Source: Clostridia bacterium (lineage in GTDB: Bacteria; Bacillota; Clostridia; Christensenellales; Borkfalkiaceae). Taken from it: 39,072 bases of DNA. Below the pieces are notes generated by a model. That model was not told the origin of the DNA and did no database searches. It was given only the letters and a program-made list of their open reading frames with translations. Positions within the stretch are counted from its first letter, which is position 1; each line of letters starts with the position of its first letter. Positions 32,226 through 39,072 of the stretch are shown here, piece after piece. Both the position numbers and the translations under genes were made by a program. Where the stretch lies: positions 1-39,072 of the forward strand of contig JAFQGG010000013.1 in NCBI GenBank assembly GCA_017415505.1. The letters are read 5' to 3'.

Positions 32226-33163
32226 AAACGAAGGCGTTGAAAATTGGAAACGCGGAGATAGAGAATAATATATTTCTCGCACCGCTCGCGGGGTACACCA
32301 ACTACCCGTTCCGTCGGCTTTGCAAGGGCTACGGCGCGGGGCTTTGCTATACGGAAATGGTGAGCGCGAAGGGCTTAAAATACGGGAGCGAGAACACCAA
32401 AGGACTTTTGTACACCGACGAAAAAGAGGGCTTGACCGCCGTGCAAATTTTCGGGAACGAACCGGATACTATGCGCCAAGCGTGCGAAAACGAGGCGCTC
32501 GCGCCCTTTCCGATCGTGGATATCAATATGGGCTGTCCCGTACCGAAAATTTATAAGAACGGCGAGGGGAGCGCGTTGCTCGAAAACCCCGCGCTTGCGG
32601 AAAAAATCGTGCGCGAGTGCGGGAAGAGCGGGAAAATTATCACCGTGAAAATGCGTATCGGTATCCGCGAAAACGAGTATATCACCGCGGAGTTTTGTAA
32701 GCGTATGGCGGGCGCGGGCGCGAGCGCGATTACCGTGCACGGCAGGACGAAGGAAAAGGTATACGCGGGCGAGGTGCATTTCGACGAGATCGCCTCGGCA
32801 AAACGGGCGGTGGAAGTGCCGGTGATCGCCAACGGGGGCGTATTCTCGAACGAAGACGCGGAAAGACTGCTTGCCGAAACGGGCGCGGACGGCGTAATGG
32901 TAGCGCGCGCCGCGCTGTTCGACCCGCAAATCTTTTGCGCGCTCACGGGCAGAGCGGGCGAGAGCAAGCTTGAAATGTTTGAAAAACAGCTAAAATGGAC
33001 GGGGCAGGTATGCGACGAACGCTTTACGACGGTATTTATGCGCAAAATGGCGGCGTTCTATATCAAGGGCGAGCGAGGCGCGGCGTCGTACAAGGACAGG
33101 CTGTTCTCGGCGCAAACGCCCGCGGAAATATTGGCAATCGCGCAAGAAATGTGGGCAGGCTAA
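32222..33163 (+). CDS. dusB: tRNA-dihydrouridine synthase, DusB-like
   Basis: Flavoenzyme that reduces uridine to dihydrouridine in the tRNA D-loop. The 313-aa protein has LAPLAGYTNYPFRRLC for FMN binding, the DusB-type active-site segment INMGCPVPKIYKNGEGSAL with C105, VKMRIG, TVHGRT and IANGG for the barrel, and a C-terminal helical tRNA-binding part. The ATG overlaps the MazG stop codon (ATGA), so the three genes from the flippase to dusB form a tightly coupled operon. In Bacillus-type genomes dusB lies elsewhere, near lysS; here it is joined to yabMN. Confidence 0.95.
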   Translation: MKTKALKIGNAEIENNIFLAPLAGYTNYPFRRLCKGYGAGLCYTEMVSAKGLKYGSENTKGLLYTDEKEGLTAVQIFGNEPDTMRQACENEALAPFPIVDINMGCPVPKIYKNGEGSALLENPALAEKIVRECGKSGKIITVKMRIGIRENEYITAEFCKRMAGAGASAITVHGRTKEKVYAGEVHFDEIASAKRAVEVPVIANGGVFSNEDAERLLAETGADGVMVARAALFDPQIFCALTGRAGESKLEMFEKQLKWTGQVCDERFTTVFMRKMAAFYIKGERGAASYKDRLFSAQTPAEILAIAQEMWAG

Positions 33164-33179
33164 TTTTACACCCAAGCCA

Positions 33180-33203
33180 AAAACTTAACCATGGTTAAGT
33201 TTT
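33180..33203. repeat. 24-bp palindrome, fourth copy
   Basis: Same CTTAACCATGGTTAAG core and A/T flanks as at 173-196. It starts 16 bases after the dusB stop codon and opens the second repeat cluster. Confidence 0.85.
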
Positions 33204-33210
33204 TGGAATA

Positions 33211-33353
33211 TGGGTCAAGGGACGAAGTTCCTTGCGCGGTTTGGGCGCGAAGCCCAAGACCCGCTGTCAAGCGCGCCGATAGGCGAAGTAAGCCAAAGTC
33301 AAGCAACCGCAGGTTGCGCCCACGCGAAGCGTTATTCCCGTTAGGGAAAGACG
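33211..33353. repeat. Composite dispersed repeat, copy R1
   Basis: By eye 33229-33320 is nearly identical to 22-113, with the same small hairpins (GGA-cgaag-TTCC, TTGGGC/GCCCAA, CAACC/GGTTG). It is bracketed by palindromes at 33180 and 33356. No gene is seen. Confidence 0.8.
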
Positions 33354-33355
33354 AA

Positions 33356-33379
33356 AAAACTTAACCATGGTTAAGTTTT
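33356..33379. repeat. 24-bp palindrome, fifth copy
   Basis: Same core and flanks as the other copies; it separates repeat copies R1 and R2. Confidence 0.85.
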
Positions 33380-33387
33380 GAAAATAA

Positions 33388-33531
33388 GGGTCAAGGGACG
33401 AAGTTCCTTGTGGGGTGTAGGGGTGAAACCCATACGCTGACGGCAGTCCCGTTCGAAGAACGGAAGAACCCCCAAGTCAAGCAACCGCAGGTTGCGTCTT
33501 ACGCGAAGCGTTATCCTCGTCAGAGGACGAC
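33388..33531. repeat. Composite dispersed repeat, copy R2
   Basis: The first part (AGGGTCAAGGGACGAAGTTC) and the last part (AAGTCAAGCAACCGCAGGTT onward) match R1, while the middle is replaced by different hairpins such as CCGTTC-gaa-GAACGG. This mosaic shows that modules are exchanged. Confidence 0.7.
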
Positions 33532-33590
33532 AAAAACTTAACCATGGGCAGGCTAAGCCTGCCAATGAAATTTTGCTCCGCAACGGAGCA
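33532..33590. repeat. Half palindrome plus two hairpins before the LRR gene
   Basis: A half copy of the palindrome (to 33546) runs into GGCAGGC-taa-GCCTGCC (33547-33563) and then TGCTCCG-caa-CGGAGCA (33574-33590). The second hairpin touches the GGAGG ribosome site of the next gene (33592-33596). Confidence 0.65.
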
Positions 33591-33600
33591 TGGAGGATTT

Positions 33601-34710
33601 ATGGCAAAAACATTATCAAAAAGCGCGCCCTTTTTACGGGTTTGTAAAAATTGCGGGGAACGCGTTTCCGACGGCGCGACCGCTTGCAAAAAGTGCAAAG
33701 CGACCGACTTTTACGAAACGGAAACCGATTATTTGCAAGCGCACTACGAAATTATCGGCGATACGCTCGTTCGTTGCGCGCACGAGGAGAAGAAAATGTG
33801 GCTTCCGTCCTTTCTTCGCGTCGTCGGTCCGCACGCGTTTGCGGAGTGTAAGAAAATCGAGGAGATCGAGTTCCCGTTCGCCTTGAAGGAAATCGGGCAA
33901 AACGCGTTCGGGGGTTGTAGCGCCCTGCAAAAAATCTCGTTGCCCGCCGATATCGAGCGGATCGGTACGGGTGCGTTCGCCTATTGCCACGCGTTGAAAA
34001 CGGTGGAATACAGGGGTTTGATAGACGGCTTTTTCGAAATCGAACAAACCGACCTTTTCCGAGGTCTTGCGTGCCCCACGCTGTACATCGACGGCGCGCC
34101 CCTCGAAGAATTGATAGTGCCCGCGTGGGTGACGGAGCTGAAAGAAAAGCAGTTTTGGGGCGCGAAGTTTTTGAAAAGGGTCGTTTTACCGCCCACCGTC
34201 AAGCGGATCGGCGCGCACGCTTTCGAGTTTTGCGAAAACCTCGAAGAGGTCGTTTTTTCGGAGGGGTTGGAACATATAGATACTTACGCGTTTCTCGGCA
34301 CGGGCGTGAAGGAAATCGTGCTCCCCGTAAGTTTGAAAACCATGAACGCTTGCGTTTTTCAATCGTGCAAGAAATTGACGAAAGCGACGGTGAAAAAGAA
34401 TTTACGGCAAATCGGCGTGAGCGCGTTCGAGAAATGCACTTCGCTTCGCGAGGTGGTGATTGCCGAGGGGGTGCAAGGGATTCAAACGAGCGCGTTTAGA
34501 GGGTGCACGGATTTGGAGAAAATTATCATTCCCAAGAGCGTGAGCTTAGTGGCAATGTGGGCGTTCAAGGACTGTTCCAAAAGCAAGCTCCGCATCTACG
34601 CCCGCGCGCTTTGGAAACCGCGGTTTTGGCGGGGCGGGAGTTGCAGTTGGAATCCCAACCGTTGCCGAGTGAAATGGAATTATAAAAAAGAAAGGGATAA
34701 AAACGGATAA
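33601..34710 (+). CDS. Zinc-ribbon and BspA-type leucine-rich repeat protein
   Basis: A 369-aa protein with an N-terminal zinc ribbon (C15, C18, C29, C32) and about nine LRR_5/BspA-like repeats (about 62-340) of the form IGxxAFxxCxxLxxIxLPxxV. No signal peptide, membrane helix or cell-wall anchor is visible, so unlike most BspA proteins it is probably cytoplasmic. The end is basic with several Trp and Arg (WKPRFWRGGSCSWNPNR). ATG 33601 has a GGAGG site. The function is unknown; protein binding through the repeats is a fair inference. It sits alone between the palindrome cluster and ppdK. Confidence 0.85.
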   Translation: MAKTLSKSAPFLRVCKNCGERVSDGATACKKCKATDFYETETDYLQAHYEIIGDTLVRCAHEEKKMWLPSFLRVVGPHAFAECKKIEEIEFPFALKEIGQNAFGGCSALQKISLPADIERIGTGAFAYCHALKTVEYRGLIDGFFEIEQTDLFRGLACPTLYIDGAPLEELIVPAWVTELKEKQFWGAKFLKRVVLPPTVKRIGAHAFEFCENLEEVVFSEGLEHIDTYAFLGTGVKEIVLPVSLKTMNACVFQSCKKLTKATVKKNLRQIGVSAFEKCTSLREVVIAEGVQGIQTSAFRGCTDLEKIIIPKSVSLVAMWAFKDCSKSKLRIYARALWKPRFWRGGSCSWNPNRCRVKWNYKKERDKNG

Positions 34711-34777
34711 AAACGGTGATTTTGGGGAAAAATTTTGATGAAATTTGAAAAAAATATCAAAAAGACGGCGGAAAGGC

Positions 34778-34806
34778 TTGATATTTCTTTCAATTTATAT
34801 TAAAAT
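34778..34806 (+). promoter_or_regulatory. Sigma-A-type promoter for ppdK
   Basis: TTGATA (34778-34783), a 17-base spacer and TAAAAT (34801-34806) precede ppdK. The leader of about 100 bases contains a small CGCCC/GGGCG hairpin (about 34841-34860) followed by a T-run at 34865-34871, which could be an attenuator. Confidence 0.7.
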
Positions 34807-34915
34807 AATATATGGTAAAAAACAAGACCTCGGTTTTCGCGCCCCGAAAAAAGCGGGCGGGATTGTTTTTTGCGGTTAAAAAAGAAAAAAATCATTTTTG
34901 GAGGAAATAAACATT

Positions 34916-37561
34916 ATGGCAAAAAAATATTGCTATCTCTTTACGGAAGGCAATGCGAAAATGCGCGAGATCCTCGGCGGTAAAGGTGCGAACCTTGCGG
35001 AAATGACCAATATCGGTCTTCCCGTACCTCAAGGCTTCACCATCTCTACGGAGGCTTGTACGCAGTACTACGAAGACGGCAGACAAATCAACCCCGACAT
35101 TCAAGCCGAAATTATGGAATACATCGAAAAGATGGAAAACATTTGCGGTATGAAGTTCGGCGACAAGGAAAACCCCTTGCTCGTATCCGTGCGTTCGGGT
35201 GCGCGCGCTTCCATGCCCGGCATGATGGACACCATTCTCAACCTCGGTTTGAACGAAGAAGTGGTGAACACGCTCGCCGCGAAATCGGGTAATCCCCGTT
35301 GGGCTTGGGACTGCTATCGCCGTTTCATTCAAATGTTCTCGGACGTCGTTATGGAAGTGGGCAAGAAGTATTTCGAAAAGCTCATTGACGAAATGAAAGA
35401 AAAGAAAGGCGTTACGCAAGACGTAGAATTGGACGCGGACGATTTGAAAGCGCTCGCTAACCAATTCAAGGCGGAATACAAAAAGCAACTTGGCAAAGAA
35501 TTCCCCAACGATCCCAAAGAACAGCTCTTCGAAGCGGTAAAAGCGGTATTCCGTTCTTGGGACAACCCCCGTGCGAACATCTACCGTATGGACCACGACA
35601 TCCCTTACAGCTGGGGTACTGCCGTAAACGTACAAATGATGGCGTTCGGTAACATGGGCGAAACTTCCGGTACAGGCGTTGCGTTCACGCGTGACCCTGC
35701 AACGGGTGAAAAAGGTCTTATGGGTGAGTTCCTCACCAACGCGCAAGGCGAAGACGTAGTTGCCGGCGTTCGTACGCCGATGCCTATCGCGCAAATGAAA
35801 GAAGTGTTCCCCGAAGTGTACGAACAATTCTTGAACGTTTGCAATATCCTTGAAAATCACTACCGTGATATGCAAGATATGGAGTTCACGATCCAAGACC
35901 GTAAACTTTATATGCTTCAAACGAGAAACGGTAAGAGAACGGCTGCGGCGGCTATCAAGATCGCTTGCGACTTGATCGACGAAGGCATGATCACCGAACA
36001 GGAAGCGGTTATGCAAATCGACGCGAAGAGCCTCGACATGCTCTTGCACCCTCAATTCGACGCAAAAGCGCTTAAAGACGCGGATAAGAACAACGTAGTG
36101 GGCAAAGGTCTTGCGGCTTCCCCCGGTGCGGCGGCTGGTAAGATCGTGTTCACGGCGGAAGACGCGGTTATCGAAGGCAAGAAGGGCGAGAACGTAATTC
36201 TCGTTCGTTTGGAAACTTCCCCCGAAGATATCGAGGGTATGAAGTACGCGAAGGGTATCCTCACCGTTCGTGGCGGTATGACCTCTCACGCGGCGGTTGT
36301 TGCGCGCGGTATGGGTACTTGCTGCGTATCCGGCTGTGGCGAAATCAAAATGCACGAAGAAGAGAAATACTTCGAACTCGCAGGCAAGATCTTCCGCGAA
36401 GGCGACGCTCTTTCCCTCGACGGTTCGACGGGTAACATTTACGACACCCTTATCAAGACCGTTCCCGCAGACCCCAACTCCGGTTACTTTGGACGCATCA
36501 TGGAACTTGCGGACAAGTACAAGGCGCTCGGTATTAGAACGAACGCGGATACGCCCGCGGACGCGAAACAAGCGGTTGCGTTCGGCGCGCAAGGTATCGG
36601 TCTTTGCCGTACGGAACACATGTTCTTCGATCCTTCGAGAATCGGCGCGTTCCGCGAAATGATTTGCTCGGATACGGTGGAAGAAAGAGAAGCGGCGCTC
36701 GCGAAGATCGAACCCATGCAACAAGCGGACTTCGAAGGCTTGTTCGAAGCGCTCGGCGGTTATCCCGTAACCATTCGTTTCCTCGATCCTCCCCTTCACG
36801 AATTCGTGCCCACGAGCGAAGAGGATATCGCGGCGCTTGCAAAAGCACAAAACAAGACGGTTGCGCAAATCAAAGAGATTATCGCGGGCTTGCACGAATT
36901 TAACCCCATGATGGGTCACCGTGGTTGCCGTCTTACCGTAACCTATCCCGAAATTGCAGTCATGCAAACGAAGGCGGTTATCAAAGCGGCGATTGCAGTC
37001 GTGAAGAAGCACCCCGATTGGAAGCTCGTTCCCGAAATCATGATTCCTTTGACGGGCGAAACGAAAGAGTTGAAGTTCGTAAAAGATATCGTCGTGAAGA
37101 CGGCAAACGAAGTTATCGCGGCTTCGGGCGTGGAATTGAAGTACGAAGTAGGTACGATGATCGAAATTCCCAGAGCTTGCTTGACGGCGGAAGAGATTGC
37201 ACAAGAAGCGGAATTCTTCTGCTTCGGTACGAACGACTTGACGCAAATGACGTTCGGCTTCTCGCGTGACGACGCAGGTAAGTTCTTGCCCGCATACTAC
37301 GCGAATAAGATTTACGAATCCGATCCGTTCGCAAGATTGGATACGACGGGCGTTGGTAAGCTCATGAAGATGGCGGTAGAAGGCGGTTACAAGGTACGCC
37401 CGAATATGCACTGCGGTATCTGCGGTGAACACGGCGGTGATCCTTCGTCCATCGAATTCTGCCACGAAATCGGACTTTCCTACGTTTCGTGCTCGCCGTA
37501 CCGCGTGCCCATCGCACGCCTTTCCGCGGCGCAAGCGAATATCAAAAATCCTCGCAAATAA
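34916..37561 (+). CDS. ppdK: Pyruvate, phosphate dikinase
   Basis: Interconverts pyruvate + ATP + phosphate and phosphoenolpyruvate + AMP + PPi, central to PPi-linked glycolysis or gluconeogenesis in many anaerobes. The 881-aa protein has the N-terminal ATP-grasp domain, the swivelling phosphohistidine domain with catalytic H458 in GGMTSHAAVVARG, and the C-terminal PEP-binding barrel with GTNDLTQMTFGFSRDD and C836 in CGICGEHGGDP. Length is standard. Codon choice differs from neighbours (many GGT, CGT and GCT codons), as expected for a highly expressed gene. ATG 34916 has GGAGGAAA about ten bases upstream. Its last codons and terminator are duplicated downstream of fic. Confidence 0.98.
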   Translation: MAKKYCYLFTEGNAKMREILGGKGANLAEMTNIGLPVPQGFTISTEACTQYYEDGRQINPDIQAEIMEYIEKMENICGMKFGDKENPLLVSVRSGARASMPGMMDTILNLGLNEEVVNTLAAKSGNPRWAWDCYRRFIQMFSDVVMEVGKKYFEKLIDEMKEKKGVTQDVELDADDLKALANQFKAEYKKQLGKEFPNDPKEQLFEAVKAVFRSWDNPRANIYRMDHDIPYSWGTAVNVQMMAFGNMGETSGTGVAFTRDPATGEKGLMGEFLTNAQGEDVVAGVRTPMPIAQMKEVFPEVYEQFLNVCNILENHYRDMQDMEFTIQDRKLYMLQTRNGKRTAAAAIKIACDLIDEGMITEQEAVMQIDAKSLDMLLHPQFDAKALKDADKNNVVGKGLAASPGAAAGKIVFTAEDAVIEGKKGENVILVRLETSPEDIEGMKYAKGILTVRGGMTSHAAVVARGMGTCCVSGCGEIKMHEEEKYFELAGKIFREGDALSLDGSTGNIYDTLIKTVPADPNSGYFGRIMELADKYKALGIRTNADTPADAKQAVAFGAQGIGLCRTEHMFFDPSRIGAFREMICSDTVEEREAALAKIEPMQQADFEGLFEALGGYPVTIRFLDPPLHEFVPTSEEDIAALAKAQNKTVAQIKEIIAGLHEFNPMMGHRGCRLTVTYPEIAVMQTKAVIKAAIAVVKKHPDWKLVPEIMIPLTGETKELKFVKDIVVKTANEVIAASGVELKYEVGTMIEIPRACLTAEEIAQEAEFFCFGTNDLTQMTFGFSRDDAGKFLPAYYANKIYESDPFARLDTTGVGKLMKMAVEGGYKVRPNMHCGICGEHGGDPSSIEFCHEIGLSYVSCSPYRVPIARLSAAQANIKNPRK

Positions 37562-37609
37562 TTAGCGAACCCTGCGCGGGGCGATTGAAAAATCGCCCCG
37601 CGCTTTTTT
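37553..37609 (+). repeat. Direct repeat A: ppdK 3' end plus terminator
   Basis: This 57-base segment holds the last two codons and stop of ppdK and the whole terminator. It recurs at 38880-38936 with one mismatch, the two copies bracketing the fic gene at an offset of 1327 bases. Confidence 0.93.
37574..37609 (+). terminator. Terminator of ppdK
   Basis: A perfect 13-bp stem (37574-37586 with 37591-37603) closes a GAAA loop and is followed by six T residues. Confidence 0.95.
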
Positions 37610-37630
37610 GTGCTTGCATGGCACACTTGA

Positions 37631-37671
37631 AAAGTTTCTCGTAAAATTATGCCTTTTTTACGAGAAACTTT
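37631..37671. promoter_or_regulatory. 16-bp inverted repeat upstream of fic (operator or terminator)
   Basis: Arms AAAGTTTCTCGTAAAA (37631-37646) and its exact complement (37656-37671) are separated by nine bases. TTTCTCGTAAAA appears again at 37698-37709, overlapping the -35 box and spacer of the fic promoter, 63 bases from the first copy. The repeated motif suggests repressor binding; the T-rich right end also allows a terminator role. Confidence 0.7.
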
Positions 37672-37692
37672 TTCGTTTCATGCGCAAACTTA

Positions 37693-37721
37693 TTGACTTT
37701 TCTCGTAAAAAATATTATAAT
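37693..37721 (+). promoter_or_regulatory. Promoter of fic
   Basis: TTGACT (37693-37698), a 17-base spacer and TATAAT (37716-37721) precede fic by about 30 bases. The spacer contains the third TTTCTCGTAAAA motif, so a bound regulator would block it. Confidence 0.85.
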
Positions 37722-37753
37722 TTAGGAGAAAAGGAGCGTAAGAGGTGCGTTTT

Positions 37754-38815
37754 ATGAGAGATTTTAATTATTCTTTATTAAAAGACCTAAAATGGGATTG
37801 CGAGATAGTAAGTTATTTGACGGCGATTCACGAGGCAAAGGGCAAACAAGAGCTTTACTTAAAGCAACAACCCGAAAAACTTAATAAACTTGTGGAAATA
37901 GCAAAAGTTCAAAGTACGGAATCGTCCAACGATATTGAAGGTATAAGAACGACGAATACGAGATTAAAACAACTTTTAACGGATAAGACTACGCCTAAAA
38001 ACCGTGACGAAGAAGAAATCGCAGGGTATAGGGACGTGCTTAACGTTATTCACGAAAGTTTTGAGTATATCCCTATGACGGTAAACTATATTTTGCAACT
38101 TCATAAGATTTTGTATAGTCATTCGGCAAAGAGTATCGGCGGTAAGTTCAAAGGCGTTCAAAACTATATTACTTTGAGCGAAAACGGCAAGGAAAGTATT
38201 TTATTTACGCCACCTGCGCCTTATGAAACGCCCGAAGCAATAGAGAAGATTTGCAACGAGTTTAATATAGCAATTTCAAAGTGCGAAGTAGACCCGCTTA
38301 TCTTGATACCGATTTTTATTCACGATTTCTTGTGCATACACCCGTTTTCGGACGGTAACGGTAGAATGAGCAGACTTCTCACCACGCTACTCTTATATAG
38401 AAACGGCTATATGGTGGGCAAATATATTTCTTTGGAATCTAAAATCGCTAAGAATAAAAACGCATATTACGATGCGTTAGAAAAGGCGCAAGCAGGTTGG
38501 GACGAAGGAAGAGAAGACCTCGTTCCGTTTATCAAGTATTTGCTCGGCACTATGATCTCGGCGTATAGAGATTTTGAAGATAGAATGGAGTTAGTCAGCG
38601 AAAGCGATTCGGCGTTTGATATGGTTAAAAAAGCCGTAGCGAACAAAATTGGTAAGTTTACCAAAATGGATATCGTAGCAATGTGTCCGTCGCTTAGCAA
38701 TAGTTCGGTAGAAAGTTCACTCAAAAAACTTGCCAAAGAAGGCTTTATCGAAAAGAAAGGCGCAAGCCGTGCCACGTATTATATAAAAATAGCAAACGGA
38801 ACGAAAACTTCTTGA
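37754..38815 (+). CDS. Fic-family protein (AMP transferase-type) with winged-helix tail
   Basis: A 353-aa Fic protein. The catalytic motif HPFSDGNGRMSR is complete (H196), and an N-terminal inhibitory-helix motif SNDIEG (S58, E62, G63) marks a class II, self-inhibited Fic. The C-terminal part (about 285-345) looks like a winged helix-turn-helix (KFTKMDIVAMCPSLSNSSVE, then LKKLAKEGFIEKKG), so it may bind its own promoter repeats. Such proteins usually transfer AMP to target proteins; the target is unknown. Base composition and codon use (many AGA, TTA and ATA codons) are clearly more AT-rich than the flanking genes. A GTG at 37745 with GGAG is an alternative start. Confidence 0.93.
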   Translation: MRDFNYSLLKDLKWDCEIVSYLTAIHEAKGKQELYLKQQPEKLNKLVEIAKVQSTESSNDIEGIRTTNTRLKQLLTDKTTPKNRDEEEIAGYRDVLNVIHESFEYIPMTVNYILQLHKILYSHSAKSIGGKFKGVQNYITLSENGKESILFTPPAPYETPEAIEKICNEFNIAISKCEVDPLILIPIFIHDFLCIHPFSDGNGRMSRLLTTLLLYRNGYMVGKYISLESKIAKNKNAYYDALEKAQAGWDEGREDLVPFIKYLLGTMISAYRDFEDRMELVSESDSAFDMVKKAVANKIGKFTKMDIVAMCPSLSNSSVESSLKKLAKEGFIEKKGASRATYYIKIANGTKTS

Positions 38816-38879
38816 TTTTTTTCATTACAAACGATATGGTTGGTAGGAAGGTAAAAGGATACGGGTGAATAAAAACCTT

Positions 38880-38936
38880 CGCAAATAATTGGCGAACCCT
38901 GCGCGGGGCGATTGAAAAATCGCCCCGCGCTTTTTT
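38880..38936 (+). repeat. Direct repeat B: second copy of the ppdK end and terminator
   Basis: It matches 37553-37609 at 56 of 57 positions, including the CGCAAATAA of the ppdK end. It is not part of a gene here. Confidence 0.93.
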
Positions 38937-38937
38937 T
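38901..38937 (+). terminator. Terminator after fic
   Basis: This is the same 13-bp stem and GAAA loop as the ppdK terminator, followed by seven T residues. It ends the fic transcript. Confidence 0.93.
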
Positions 38938-38942
38938 GTATA

Positions 38943-38997
38943 ACGTAATTCCGTTTTTCGGAATTACGTAAGAAAACCACGCGATAGTCGCGTGGTT
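38943..38997. repeat. Two adjacent perfect hairpins
   Basis: ACGTAATTCCG/CGGAATTACGT (38943-38953 with 38959-38969) and AACCACGCGA/TCGCGTGGTT (38975-38984 with 38988-38997) follow the fic terminator. Neither has a T-run. They may be structural repeats or an attachment region at the end of the inserted segment. Confidence 0.7.
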
Positions 38998-39018
38998 CGG
39001 TGTAGGTTTACCGATGAG

Positions 39019-39047
39019 TTGAAATAAAAGCTCCGATTTAGTATAAT
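39019..39047 (+). promoter_or_regulatory. Promoter reading out of the window to the right
   Basis: TTGAAA (39019-39024), a 17-base spacer and TATAAT (39042-39047) form a good sigma-A promoter. The gene it drives lies beyond the window. Confidence 0.65.
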
Positions 39048-39072
39048 GTAATTGCGACCTGCCAGTTGCAAA

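Noticed and set aside
34892-37534. 880-codon open frame antisense to ppdK
   Set aside because: It mirrors the whole ppdK gene, has a His/Arg/Phe-rich composition unlike a real protein and no ribosome site. It results from the low use of certain codons in ppdK.

Overview
The window reads as a chromosomal segment of a Bacillota (Firmicutes) bacterium, most likely an uncultured Clostridia-type lineage. This rests on gene pairs conserved in that phylum: spoIVFA/spoIVFB-like beside an RNase E/G gene, a YaaO-like decarboxylase followed by tmk, lon followed by engB, and a SpoVB/YabM-like flippase followed by a YabN-like MazG protein. A PdaB-like deacetylase, strong Shine-Dalgarno sites and several near-consensus sigma-A promoters with 17-bp spacers agree. 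The spoIVF, PdaB and SpoVB relatives point to a sporulating ancestry but do not prove that this organism sporulates. No rRNA, intact tRNA or CRISPR array was seen.

Layout. 1-470 is a non-coding cluster of palindromic repeats. 471-8141 is a leftward block: RNase G, M50 protease, degenerate M23 membrane protein, a small membrane protein, an ECF sigma factor, a Cas4-like nuclease, a 0.7-kb repeat-rich gap, a two-OB SSB and a polysaccharide deacetylase. 8361-16312 runs rightward: a small apparently leaderless gene, an Lrp regulator with an aminotransferase, greA-lysS behind a structured leader, a membrane-anchored unknown, YaaO-like decarboxylase, tmk and mntP. 16510-21536 runs leftward: a papain-like enzyme, a ParB-like protein, ftsH and a MATE transporter. 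21670-38815 runs rightward: DeoR regulator, lon, engB, a sugar-transferase-like pseudoenzyme, an MFS-glycosidase fusion, flippase, MazG, dusB, a second palindrome cluster, a zinc-ribbon LRR protein, ppdK and a fic gene.

How the genes work together. Much of the window is housekeeping: proteolysis and quality control (FtsH, Lon), translation and RNA (LysS, DusB, GreA, RNase G, EngB), nucleotide metabolism (Tmk, MazG) and carbon metabolism (PPDK). The accessory signals are the most interesting. A single uninterrupted reading frame joins a 12-helix MFS transporter to a complete family 2 glycoside hydrolase. An AT-rich fic gene lies between two nearly identical copies of the ppdK 3' end plus terminator, which suggests a site-specific insertion. 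The ParB-like protein lacks the usual GERR nucleotide-binding motif. Several repeat families recur at distant loci.
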